In this document: positions 54,417-62,263 of the stretch, piece after piece
Layout of the letters: every line of letters starts with the position of its first letter
Position numbering within the stretch: position 1 is the first letter of the stretch
Assembly (NCBI GenBank): GCA_943331105.2
Contig: CALQKH020000007.1
Span: 62,001-126,000, forward strand
Direction: 5' to 3'
DNA: 64,000 nt
From: Akkermansia muciniphila
GTDB taxonomy: Bacteria; Pseudomonadota; Gammaproteobacteria; Burkholderiales; Burkholderiaceae_C
Made by a program: the position numbers and the translations under genes
Notes under the pieces: model-generated
Told to the model about the DNA's origin: nothing
Database searches by the model: none
Seen by the model: only the letters and a program-made list of their open reading frames with translations

Positions 54417-55303
54417 CAGGCTTGACGGGCTTTTTGGGGCCAAAGCACGCAAGCGATGGAGGCCACCATCAAGCCCACAGCAGCCCAGTCTTGCCAATGC
54501 AGCAACTCATCGAGCCAAACCGCACCACTGAACACGCCCAGCACGGGAATCAGCATCACGCTCAGGGTCGACGCCACGGGCGGCAAACTGCGCGCCAGAT
54601 AAAACCAGGCAGCGTGTGCAAAGCCAAACACCAACACCGCATTGAACACAATCGCAAACCAGTTGGATGGCGAGGGTGCCACCCATTGATCGGATTCAAA
54701 CACCAGCGCCAGCACCGTCATCACACCGGTGGTCATCAAGGTCATCCAGAAAGAAATGGCCAAAGTGGGCACGGGCATGGAGGTGCGGCGTAGCATTTGC
54801 GTGCCCAACGCCCAAGTGCTCGCAGCTGCCAAAGCCAATAGCACGCCTGTGGGTTTGCCACTGAGATTGGCCAGTTCGTGCCACAACAGCAGCAGCACCC
54901 CCAGACTGGCGGCGGCAACACCTGCCCAAGAGCGCTTGGCCAGTTGGTCGCCAAAAAACCAAGCCCCCAACAAGGCCGAGAACATGGGCATGGTGTAACC
55001 CAAAATCGCCGCCCGGCCGCTCGACAAAGATTGCACCGCGATGATGATCAAGGCGTGCCAGATGAACATGTTGAACACCGCCAACACCAGCAGCTCACGC
55101 CAATGCGCACGGGGAATTCGAAACGGCACCTTCATGGCCACCAGGGCCAAACCCAAAACGGGTGTGCCCAGCCAAAGGCACAGGCTGCGAAACGTCAAGG
55201 GCGGAAAGCCGGTGACCCCCAACTTCATGATGGGCCAGTTGATGCCCCACACCAGGGTCAGCAAAACCAGCAGGGTCCATTGTGTGGAAGTCAATTTGTG
55301 CAT
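54416..55303 (-). CDS. EamA/DMT family transporter
   Basis: 295-residue protein with ten predicted membrane helices in two EamA repeats (LVWGINWPIMKLGV at the start of the first; TWALGTQMLRR and FGFAHAAWFYLARSLPPVASTLSVMLIPVLGV in the second). Such inner-membrane proteins usually export amino acids, nucleotides or other metabolites; the substrate is unknown. ATG 55303 is used because it has a TAAGAT hexamer 7 nt upstream, matching the leaderless pattern of other genes here; ATG 55312 is the alternative. It is divergent from pyrF. Confidence 0.87.
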   Translation of the reverse strand: MHKLTSTQWTLLVLLTLVWGINWPIMKLGVTGFPPLTFRSLCLWLGTPVLGLALVAMKVPFRIPRAHWRELLVLAVFNMFIWHALIIIAVQSLSSGRAAILGYTMPMFSALLGAWFFGDQLAKRSWAGVAAASLGVLLLLWHELANLSGKPTGVLLALAAASTWALGTQMLRRTSMPVPTLAISFWMTLMTTGVMTVLALVFESDQWVAPSPSNWFAIVFNAVLVFGFAHAAWFYLARSLPPVASTLSVMLIPVLGVFSGAVWLDELLHWQDWAAVGLMVASIACVLWPQKARQA

Positions 55304-55367
55304 GGTCCGCATCTTAGACGGCCCATGTCACAACAGGTGTCACCCAACCAGCTTCATGGCGCCCCCT

Positions 55368-55380
55368 TAAAATCATCGGC
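55368..55380 (+). promoter_or_regulatory. Possible pyrF -10 element giving a leaderless transcript
   Basis: TAAAAT (55368-55373) is followed by seven bases and then the pyrF ATG at 55381, with no Shine-Dalgarno sequence. The spacing places the expected transcription start on or next to the A of ATG. The -35 region is weak. Confidence 0.4.
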
Positions 55381-56223
55381 ATGACCTTTTTAGACATGCT
55401 GCGCGCCGCTGAGCGCCAAAACGGCTCCATGCTCTGCGTGGGCCTGGACCCTGAACCCATCAAATTCCCGGACCGCTACAAAGGCGATGCCAACAAGATC
55501 TACGACTTTTGCGCCGCCATCGTAGACGCCACGGCCGACCTGGTCAGCAGTTTCAAGCCGCAAATCGCCTACTTTGCCGCGCACCGCGCCGAAGGCCAGC
55601 TCGAGCGCCTGATGGAACACATGCGCAGAGTGGCGCCCCATGTGCCCATCATTTTGGATGCCAAGCGCGGCGACATCGGTAGCACGGCCGAGCAATACGC
55701 CAAAGAAGCCTTTGAGCGCTATGGCGCCGATGCCGTGACCCTGTCGCCTTTCATGGGTTGGGATTCGGTGGCCCCCTACCTCAAGTACGAAGGCAAAGGC
55801 GCATTCTTGTTGTGCCGCACCTCCAACCCCGGCGGCGACGACCTGCAAAACCAGCGCCTGGCCTCTGTGGAGGGCCAGCCGCTGTTGTATGAACATGTGG
55901 CTCGTTTGGCCCAAGGCCCCTGGAACCTGAATGGCCAACTGGGTTTGGTGGTCGGTGCTACGTATCCCGCTGAGATTGAGCGCGTGCGCGAACTGGCCCC
56001 CTCCGTGCCTTTGCTGATTCCTGGTGTGGGTGCACAAGGCGGCGACGCCGTGGCCACCGTGAAAGCCGGCTGGCGGGCTCATGCCGACGGCAGCAGCGCT
56101 GGCGCGATCATCGTCAACTCATCGCGTGCGGTGCTGTATGCATCGAGTGCTAATGACTTTGCCGAGGCCGCACGCAAGGTGGCCATGCAGACCCGCGACA
56201 CGCTCGAAGCGGCCAAGGCCTGA
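55381..56223 (+). CDS. pyrF: Orotidine 5'-phosphate decarboxylase (type 2)
   Basis: Final step of UMP synthesis. 280 residues, the long form of the enzyme found in Burkholderiales and actinobacteria (about 230 in E. coli). LCVGLDPEP near the start, [11 protein letters not shown], the catalytic [15 protein letters not shown] and the C-terminal [11 protein letters not shown] and [10 protein letters not shown] phosphate-binding loops are present. The MFS gene follows by 8 bp and may be co-transcribed. Confidence 0.95.
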   Translation: MTFLDMLRAAERQNGSMLCVGLDPEPIKFPDRYKGDANKIYDFCAAIVDATADLVSSFKPQIAYFAAHRAEGQLERLMEHMRRVAPHVPIILDAKRGDIGSTAEQYAKEAFERYGADAVTLSPFMGWDSVAPYLKYEGKGAFLLCRTSNPGGDDLQNQRLASVEGQPLLYEHVARLAQGPWNLNGQLGLVVGATYPAEIERVRELAPSVPLLIPGVGAQGGDAVATVKAGWRAHADGSSAGAIIVNSSRAVLYASSANDFAEAARKVAMQTRDTLEAAKA

Positions 56224-56231
56224 AGCCTTTG

Positions 56232-57590
56232 ATGACCACCGCCGTCAAGCCAGCAACCGACGGCATGCATCGGATGGCCCTGCTGTCATTGCTGACCGCA
56301 GTCTTTCTCGGCTCTCTCGATCAGTCGGTGGCCAACACGGCCTTGCCTGCGATCGGTGCGGCCATGCAGCGCACGCCTGCCGAGTCGGTTTGGGTGGTCC
56401 ATGCTTATCAGTTGGCCGTGGTGGCCGTGTTGTTGCCGCTGGCCACGTTGGGGGACCGCTGGGGCGCACGCAAGGTGTTTTTGCTGGGCATGTTGCTGTT
56501 CAATCTGGCGGCGCTGGGCAGCGCCTGTGCCACGAGCTTGGAGTGGTTGGCCTTTTTCCGTGCCATTCAGGGTGTGGGTGCGGCAGGGGTCATGAGTGTC
56601 AACTTGGCCCTGGTTCAGCGCATTTTCCCGCCTGAGAAGTTAGGGCGCGGTGCGGGGCTCAATGCCCTGATCGTGGGTTTGGGCTTCAGCTTGGGGCCGA
56701 CAGTGGCCTCGTTGTTGCTGGCCGTCTTGCCTTGGCCCTGGTTGTTTGGTGTGCAGGCCCCGTTGGGCCTGATGGCCGGGTTGCTGGCGCGGCGTTACCT
56801 GCCTCGCACGGAAGCGGCAAAGACCGACGAGCCCTATGACCGTGTGCTGGCGCTGATGTCGGCTGTTTGCTTTGCTTCGCTGGTGTTCACGCTCAGTGCC
56901 ATCGCGCAGCAAGAAGGTGTTGTCGTGGTGGTCGGCGCACTGTTGCTCATGTTGGGCAGCGGCTACTGCTTGTTGCGCCGCCAGCGAGGGCATGTGTCGC
57001 CTGTGCTGCCGATGGATTTGATGCGCAGGCCCTTGTTCAGCTTGTCGGTCTTCACCTCGTTCAGCGCTTTCACGACCCAAGGCTTGGCGTTCGTGGCTTT
57101 GCCTTTCTTTTTTCAACAGCAGCTGGGCCGCCCTCCCTTAGAAACGGGGGTGCTCATGTCGGTTTGGGCGCTGGTGGTGGCCATGATGGCACCCGTCGCA
57201 GGCACGCTGTCTGACCGATACCCACCCGCGATCCTGGGCGGTGTGGGCTTGAGCATTCTGAGCATGGGCATGGCCGGTTTGGGCGTGATGAGCGCCGATG
57301 TGCCGTTTGGCCTGATGGCGCTGTGCATGGCGCTGTGCGGTATGGGTTTTGGCTTGTTCCAGTCGCCGAATTTGCGCGCCATCATGACCAGTGCACCGGC
57401 CCACCGCACCAGTGGCGCCAGTGGCATGGTGGCCATGGCGCGGCTGATCGGACAGGCCAGCGGGGCGGCTTTGGTGGCCCTGTGTTTCAACTTGTTTGGG
57501 CCGCTGGGCGCGGGTCAAGCCATCCTATTGGGGGCCGTGGCGGCAGGCCTGGGGGCTGTGCTGAGCATGGCCCGACTGCGCGTTCGGTAA
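56232..57590 (+). CDS. MFS transporter, DHA2-like drug/metabolite exporter
   Basis: 452-residue major facilitator protein with 12 or more membrane helices. LGSLDQSVANTALPAIG is the motif-D1-like start, LGDRWGARKVFLLGM the MFS motif A, and FRAIQGVGAAGVM and GFSLGPTVASLLL motifs B/C of drug-proton antiporters. GTLSDRYPPAILGG repeats motif A in the second half. ATG 56232 is used rather than the preceding TTG. Substrate unknown. It converges with the acyl-CoA dehydrogenase gene. Confidence 0.9.
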   Translation: MTTAVKPATDGMHRMALLSLLTAVFLGSLDQSVANTALPAIGAAMQRTPAESVWVVHAYQLAVVAVLLPLATLGDRWGARKVFLLGMLLFNLAALGSACATSLEWLAFFRAIQGVGAAGVMSVNLALVQRIFPPEKLGRGAGLNALIVGLGFSLGPTVASLLLAVLPWPWLFGVQAPLGLMAGLLARRYLPRTEAAKTDEPYDRVLALMSAVCFASLVFTLSAIAQQEGVVVVVGALLLMLGSGYCLLRRQRGHVSPVLPMDLMRRPLFSLSVFTSFSAFTTQGLAFVALPFFFQQQLGRPPLETGVLMSVWALVVAMMAPVAGTLSDRYPPAILGGVGLSILSMGMAGLGVMSADVPFGLMALCMALCGMGFGLFQSPNLRAIMTSAPAHRTSGASGMVAMARLIGQASGAALVALCFNLFGPLGAGQAILLGAVAAGLGAVLSMARLRVR

Positions 57591-57607
57591 GGCGCGAGCT
57601 GGGATGC

Positions 57608-58786
57608 TCACCCCTGCGCCGCCTGCTGCACCTTGTAAACCAGCTTGCGCGCCATGCTCCAGCGGTGCACTTCGCTGGGGCCGTCGTACACCCGGAAGGC
57701 GCGCATGTCCAAGAAAATGCGCATGACCGGCGTTTCAGCCGTCACGCCTTGCCCTCCCAAAATCTGCACGCAGCGGTCCACCACGCGCCATTCGGCCTCG
57801 GAGCAAGCCACTTTGGCGCGGCTCGATTCAAAGCCGCCTTTGTGGCCTTGGTCGAGCAGCCAAGCCGTGTGCCAGATGTGCAGGCGGGCGGTGTGCAGGT
57901 CGATGTCGTTGTCGGCCAACATGAAGCCCACGCCTTCGTGTTCGGCCAGCGGTTTGCCAAAGGCTTGGCGGCGGCTGGCGTAGTCCAGTGCAATGTCGTG
58001 CGCACGGCGAGCCTGCCCCAGCCAGCGCATGCAGTGGGTCAGGCGTGCAGGGGCCAGCCGAATTTGGGCATAGCGAAAGCCTTGGCCAACTTCGCCCAGC
58101 ACATCAGTGGCTGGCACGCGCAAGTTGTCAAAGCGCAGCACGCCATGCCCGCCGGTAAAGCAGTTGTCCATCGCGTCCATACTGCGTTCGTGCAAGATGC
58201 CGTCTTTCGCCATGTCGGTCAAGAACATGGTGGCGGTGCCGTCTTCCATGCGGGCCATGACGATGGCGTAGTCGGCCCCTTCGGCCCCGGTGATGAACCA
58301 CTTGAGGCCGTTGATCACATAGTCATCACCATCACGCACAGCAGAGGTGGTGAGCATGGACGGGTCGGCCCCCGCGCCGGGTGCGGGTTCGGTCATGGCA
58401 AAGCATGAGCGCGTGAGGCCCGCTACTTGCGGGCGCAGCCAGCGTTCTTTTTGGGCTGGGGTGGCGACTTCTTCCATCAAATGGATGTTGCCTTCATCAG
58501 GGGCATGGATGTTGAGTGCGGTGGGCCCGAGGTTGGAATAGCCAGCTTCTTCAAAGACCACGGCTTTGGCCATGTGGCTCAGGCCCAGTCCACCCATTTC
58601 TTTGGACGCATGGGGCGTGAGCAAGCCCGCTGCGCGTGCGAGAGCCACCAGTTCTTCGCGCAGTTCTTTGGAGGGGCCATGCGGGCCGTGGCGTGGGTCG
58701 CCTTCTAGAGGGATGACCTGCTCTGCAATGAACTGCCGCGTGCGATCACGCAGGGCCGCAATGTCGGGTGGAATGTCGAAGTTCAT
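57608..58786 (-). CDS. Acyl-CoA dehydrogenase (ACAD10/11-like)
   Basis: 392-residue FAD-dependent acyl-CoA dehydrogenase. The N-terminal helical domain begins FDIPPDIAALRDRTRQF; the middle domain shows CFAMTEPAPGAGADPS and FITGAEGADYAIV; the C-terminal domain has RRQAFGKPLAEHEG and QILGGQGVTAETPV. The segment normally holding the catalytic Glu (YEG[TS]) reads VYDGPSEVHRW, with Asp, as in ACAD10/11-like members that handle hydroxylated acyl-CoAs. ATG 58786 was chosen; an upstream ATG at 58831 adds 15 residues. It may act with the acyl-CoA synthetase at 62264-63883. Confidence 0.9.
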   Translation of the reverse strand: MNFDIPPDIAALRDRTRQFIAEQVIPLEGDPRHGPHGPSKELREELVALARAAGLLTPHASKEMGGLGLSHMAKAVVFEEAGYSNLGPTALNIHAPDEGNIHLMEEVATPAQKERWLRPQVAGLTRSCFAMTEPAPGAGADPSMLTTSAVRDGDDYVINGLKWFITGAEGADYAIVMARMEDGTATMFLTDMAKDGILHERSMDAMDNCFTGGHGVLRFDNLRVPATDVLGEVGQGFRYAQIRLAPARLTHCMRWLGQARRAHDIALDYASRRQAFGKPLAEHEGVGFMLADNDIDLHTARLHIWHTAWLLDQGHKGGFESSRAKVACSEAEWRVVDRCVQILGGQGVTAETPVMRIFLDMRAFRVYDGPSEVHRWSMARKLVYKVQQAAQG

Positions 58787-59015
58787 GGGTCTGAGGTTTT
58801 TAGAAAAATCGTGAATAAAACGGTCATGCAATGATTGGAAGGCTTGGCGCTACCGTGTGCTGTCCGGCCTGTGACTTGCTGTCGCCCTTGTGTCTAAGGC
58901 TGGAGCTTTGAAGGCGGCTTGTCATTTGCGGGGCATGCCTGAAATCCAGCGGGTGCTAGTCTCTGCGAAACAACCTGCAAACCCGCCCATGCCCCCGCCA
59001 AAAGAAGGACACACC

Positions 59016-59636
59016 ATGAAGCTTTACACCGCCTACCGCGCGCCCAGTCCCCGCCGGGTGTTGATGTTTTTGATCGAGAAAAACATCACCGGCATTGAGA
59101 TGGTGAACATGGACTTGAATGGTGGCGAGCACCGCACACCGGCTTATTTGGCCAAAAGCCCCTTGGCCAAAGTGCCTGCGCTGGAGCTGGATGACGGCCG
59201 CGTGATCACCGAGACACGGGCCATCTGCACTTTGCTGGAGGGCCGCTTTCCCGAGCCCAACCTGATGGGCGTGGACGGCGACGAGCGCGGCTTCATCGAG
59301 ATGGCCGACCGTCAGGTGGAGTTGTACTTGCTGGGCGGCATAGCGAATGCGATACGCCACAGCCACCCGGGCTTGGCTGCTTTGGAAAAGCCGCAGTTCC
59401 CCGAGTTCGGCCGCTCTCAGGCCGAGAAGGTGCGCGACGTGGCGCGCGGCTTTGACCGGCGCCTGCAAAGCCAGACCTTCATCGCCGGCGAGCGTTTCAC
59501 CATTGCCGACATCACCGCATTTTGCGCGCTGGAGTTTGCGCGCGGCTTGATGAAGTTCGTACCCGGCGACGAGGGCATGCCAGCCCTGCAGGCTTGGCGC
59601 GACCGCATGAACGAGCGGCCCAGCGCCAAGGTTTGA
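59016..59636 (+). CDS. Glutathione S-transferase family protein
   Basis: 206-residue cytosolic GST. The thioredoxin-like N-terminal domain starts MKLYTAYRAPSPRRVLMFL, with the cis-Pro in AKVPALELDDG and the glutathione contact TETRAIC. The C-terminal helical domain includes GERFTIADITAFCALEFARG. An AAGAAGG Shine-Dalgarno precedes ATG 59016. The last 50 bp, including the stop, are repeated exactly at 62200-62249 on the far side of a three-gene cassette. Substrate unknown. Confidence 0.92.
   Translation: MKLYTAYRAPSPRRVLMFLIEKNITGIEMVNMDLNGGEHRTPAYLAKSPLAKVPALELDDGRVITETRAICTLLEGRFPEPNLMGVDGDERGFIEMADRQVELYLLGGIANAIRHSHPGLAALEKPQFPEFGRSQAEKVRDVARGFDRRLQSQTFIAGERFTIADITAFCALEFARGLMKFVPGDEGMPALQAWRDRMNERPSAKV
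59587..59636 (+). repeat. 50 bp direct repeat, copy 1 (3' end of the GST gene)
   Basis: Exact copy of 62200-62249. It covers the last 16 codons plus stop of the GST gene, encoding a QAWRDRMNERPSAKV-like end. Similarity continues weakly on both sides (one mismatch in the next few upstream bases and an indel after the stop). The two copies are 2,613 bp apart, start to start. Confidence 0.97.
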
Positions 59637-59640
59637 CGGT

Positions 59641-60459
59641 TCAAAAGAACGCCATCGTTCGAACTTCTATGCTTTCACGGGTGGCTGCATCTGGAAGCGT
59701 GTTGGGGTCTTCAAAGGCCGAGTGGCCCATGAAGCGGCAGCGACCGTCTGTGCTGGAATCGTAGGTCTTCAGCAGCAAAGCCTGGTGCGCTTGCATGTGC
59801 GGGAAATACACCCAACGGTGCTGTGGGTTGTGCCGCATGACGTAGATCTCCCCCGTGCGGTCACTGTATTTCAGGTCCATGCGCAACAGGTCTTCGGGGT
59901 CGTGGGTCTGTGCGTCGATCATGGCCAGAGGCAACTCTTCAACCCGTTGGTACAAAGGCTTCCACACGTTGTAAAAAGCCACACGGTTTTGCAGCAGGGT
60001 TTCGGCCCTGTCTTTCACCACGTCTCTGACACGCTGTGGGCCGCTCAAGACGGTGTAATCGCTGTGCACCAACAAGACAGCTGGACGCTGGGCTTCTGTC
60101 TGAACCTTCAGGTCGGCAGGCATTCGTTTGCGAATGGTGTGGTCAAAGACCACCACTTCGCGTGCGCCAGTATGGCGCTTGACGTAGTCGATGACCTGTA
60201 GATAAAACACCTGCCTGATCAGCTCCTCGTTGTCGAATTGGGTGTACTGCGCGCTGAACTCGTGCAGTTCAAAGCCTTGCTTATCGACTGAAAGCTGATC
60301 CACTTCATGCCATCCATCGTGGATCGATACGGCGTGTGTATCGGTTCCAGGTGGGTTGAGATCAGGTTTGTGCAGGGGTTCGTAAAAATAGTAATCAATC
60401 GGTCGACCGTTGTCGACCGAGTAATTCATGTCTGCTTGGACGACATTCATGGTCATCAT
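59641..60459 (-). CDS. CmcJ/NvfI-like 2-oxoglutarate/Fe(II) oxidoreductase family protein
   Basis: 272-residue protein resembling the CmcJ/NvfI (AsaB, GA4-desaturase) family, whose characterised members act in secondary metabolism: hydroxylation or methoxylation partners in cephamycin synthesis and fungal meroterpenoid oxidation. Matching elements are VVVFDHTIRKR, the putative metal-binding HSDYT (H132, D134) with GPQRVRD, NVWKPL, PLAMIDAQT, YVMRHNPQHRWVYFP, a distal His in QAHQALLLKTYDS, and RESIEVRTMAFF. The ATG overlaps the upstream GST stop by 4 bp (ATGA), so the two form an operon. Its substrate is unknown. It is the terminal gene of the cassette bounded by the 50 bp repeats. Confidence 0.82.
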   Translation of the reverse strand: MMTMNVVQADMNYSVDNGRPIDYYFYEPLHKPDLNPPGTDTHAVSIHDGWHEVDQLSVDKQGFELHEFSAQYTQFDNEELIRQVFYLQVIDYVKRHTGAREVVVFDHTIRKRMPADLKVQTEAQRPAVLLVHSDYTVLSGPQRVRDVVKDRAETLLQNRVAFYNVWKPLYQRVEELPLAMIDAQTHDPEDLLRMDLKYSDRTGEIYVMRHNPQHRWVYFPHMQAHQALLLKTYDSSTDGRCRFMGHSAFEDPNTLPDAATRESIEVRTMAFF

Positions 60460-61106
60460 GCATCAGCCTTTTGGGTGGTGAAGCCTTCACCGATCCAGGT
60501 ATTTTCCCAGCAAGGCAGGGCTTCAATGTGGTCAAACATCCAGCGACGGATGTGGGGGAAATTGGCGAGTGGTAACTGTTGCCACCCGTGCAAGTGCATG
60601 GGCGATGCAATGGCGATGTCTGCGATGGTGGGTTGGGGTGTACCCGCTATCCATTGGTGCGACGCCAGACGCGCTTCCAGAATGCCAGCCAGTTTGTTGA
60701 AGTTTTGCAACTGCGCTTCCAGGATAGCGGGGTCAGCTGAACCGCCCAGCAATGGTTTGACGCAGTTTTCAACCAGGTAAACATAGCAGCTGGGGAACCA
60801 GCTGGATGACTCCCAAAGTAACCAACGCTGAATGTCTGCTCGGGTTTGAAGGTCGGTGGGGTAATGGGCGGCGGCTTGATGCTTGTCTGCCGCATACATG
60901 AGGATCGCATTCGATTCCCACAAAATGAAATCACCATCTTTCATGGCGGGCAAAGCAGCATTGGGGTTGAGGGCCATGAATGTGTCTGATTTTTGTTCGG
61001 CCTTGAAATAGTCCACATGGACCAGTTCGTAAGGCACTTTCATCAGTTGCAGTCCCGCGAGGACTTTGCGGCAATTGACGGTGATCGGGTCGGCGTAAAT
61101 GTGCAT
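60456..61106 (-). CDS. Glutathione S-transferase family protein (cassette)
   Basis: 216-residue GST, clearly different from the one at 59016-59636. MHIYADPITVNCRKVLAGLQLMKVPYE begins the thioredoxin-like domain, with Cys12 in the active-site position used by beta-class-like enzymes. NAALPAMKDGDFILWESNAIL supplies the cis-Pro and Glu-Ser glutathione contacts; TPQPTIADIAIASPMHL is the helical-domain motif. AGGAG precedes ATG 61106. It is co-transcribed with the CmcJ-like gene and divergent from a LysR regulator. Together they look like a small detoxification or catabolic unit for an unknown compound. Confidence 0.9.
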   Translation of the reverse strand: MHIYADPITVNCRKVLAGLQLMKVPYELVHVDYFKAEQKSDTFMALNPNAALPAMKDGDFILWESNAILMYAADKHQAAAHYPTDLQTRADIQRWLLWESSSWFPSCYVYLVENCVKPLLGGSADPAILEAQLQNFNKLAGILEARLASHQWIAGTPQPTIADIAIASPMHLHGWQQLPLANFPHIRRWMFDHIEALPCWENTWIGEGFTTQKADA

Positions 61107-61179
61107 GTTTGTCTCCTGTTGTGGGGTCTTGGATGGCGGTCAATGCTTGGACCGCCAAACAATTCTCAATTCGGCCAAT

Positions 61180-61229
61180 GGTTTCCACAATATGATTGAA
61201 AAGAAACCGAGTGTCCTTAAAATGGAAAC
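61180..61229. promoter_or_regulatory. Inverted half-sites in the LysR/GST intergenic region
   Basis: GGTTTC (61180-61185) and GAAACC (61203-61208) form an inverted repeat with a 17 bp spacer, and a further GGAAAC is at 61224-61229. The placement between divergent genes suits a LysR-type operator, although the classical T-N11-A element is not obvious. Confidence 0.35.
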
Positions 61230-61288
61230 AATGAATGCACTTCAGGTGTTTTTCTGAGGGCGCATGATGGGTCAACAGGAGTGTCCGA

Positions 61289-62182
61289 ATGATCAGCTCT
61301 GACATGCTGATGGCTTTTACCAAAGTGGCAGAAAACCTGAGCGTCAGCAAAGCCGCGCTGGCGTTGTCTGTCGGTAAAAGTGTGGTCAGCAAAAGGATTG
61401 CGCAACTCGAAACCCATTTGGGAGCCACCTTGTTCAGCCGAAGTACGCGCCATATTGCGCTGACCGCTGCTGGTGAGACCTACCTTGAACATGCCCAACA
61501 AGCCTTGCTGGAATTGAGTGCTGGTGAGGAACGGTTGACGGCCTTGCGTTCGGATTTGAGAGGTCGAATTCGGGTGACAGCGCCAGTCTCCTGGGGGCAG
61601 CGAATTCTGTGCAAAAAAATGCCGGAGTTTCTTCGCATGCATCCGGGTATTGAGCTCGAGTTGGTGTTGTCAGACCGGATGATGGACCTCGCTTACGAGC
61701 GGATGGATGTCGCTTTCAGGTGGAGTTCTTTGCAGGACAGCAAAGAGCTTTTTATGAAATCCGTCAGCACCATTGATTGGGTTCTGGTGTGCGCACCGCA
61801 ATACATTGCGGCGCATGGTGAGCCTTCATCACCTCAAGAACTGGAAGAGCATTTGTGCTTGTTTTATTGGCGGGAACCTTCGGACGACTGGTGGGTCTTA
61901 AAGTCAGGCGATCAAGTGTCGCGCGTGAAAGTCAGTGGCCGTTACCACGTGGACAGTCCTGACGCCGTCCTGGAGGCGTGCTTGCAAGGCTTGGGGATAG
62001 CTTTGTTGCCTGATTACCTTTGCGCCGATGCAATTGGGGACCAGCGTTTGCTCAAGGTATTGCCTCAATGGATTCCGCAAACCCGGTTCGGCAACCAGAT
62101 CACACTGATGTCCCCACCGGACAGGATGCGGGTGCGGCGCAAAGAGGTGTTCATTGATTTTGTTGTCAATGCCTTGGTTTGA
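61289..62182 (+). CDS. LysR family transcriptional regulator
   Basis: 297-residue LysR-type regulator. The N-terminal helix-turn-helix (MLMAFTKVAENLSVSKAALALSVGKSVVSKRIAQLETHLGATLFSR; the run is split here by family consensus) is followed by a periplasmic-binding-protein-like effector domain (RIRVTAPVSWGQ, LELVLSDRMMDL, ACLQGLGIALLPDYL). AGGAG precedes ATG 61289. It is divergent from the GST/CmcJ operon across 182 bp, the standard LysR layout, so it most likely controls that operon in response to its substrate. GGTTTC/GAAACC half-sites lie in the shared gap (61180-61208), with another GGAAAC at 61224. Confidence 0.92.
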   Translation: MISSDMLMAFTKVAENLSVSKAALALSVGKSVVSKRIAQLETHLGATLFSRSTRHIALTAAGETYLEHAQQALLELSAGEERLTALRSDLRGRIRVTAPVSWGQRILCKKMPEFLRMHPGIELELVLSDRMMDLAYERMDVAFRWSSLQDSKELFMKSVSTIDWVLVCAPQYIAAHGEPSSPQELEEHLCLFYWREPSDDWWVLKSGDQVSRVKVSGRYHVDSPDAVLEACLQGLGIALLPDYLCADAIGDQRLLKVLPQWIPQTRFGNQITLMSPPDRMRVRRKEVFIDFVVNALV

Positions 62183-62199
62183 AATGGTTTGAGCGGCCT

Positions 62200-62249
62200 T
62201 GCAGGCTTGGCGCGACCGCATGAACGAGCGGCCCAGCGCCAAGGTTTGA
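62200..62249 (+). repeat. 50 bp direct repeat, copy 2 (GST 3'-end fragment)
   Basis: Exact copy of the 3' end of the GST gene (59587-59636), lying between the LysR stop and the acyl-CoA synthetase stop. It is not attached to a GST gene here, so it marks the outer boundary of the 2.6 kb cassette. Nothing else is seen between 62183 and 62263. Confidence 0.97.
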
Positions 62250-62263
62250 TCGGCTGAAAACGA

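Noticed and set aside
61904-62242. 112-codon minus-strand frame crossing the second 50 bp repeat
   Set aside because: Created by antisense reading of the LysR gene joined to the GST-fragment repeat; no start signal or motif.
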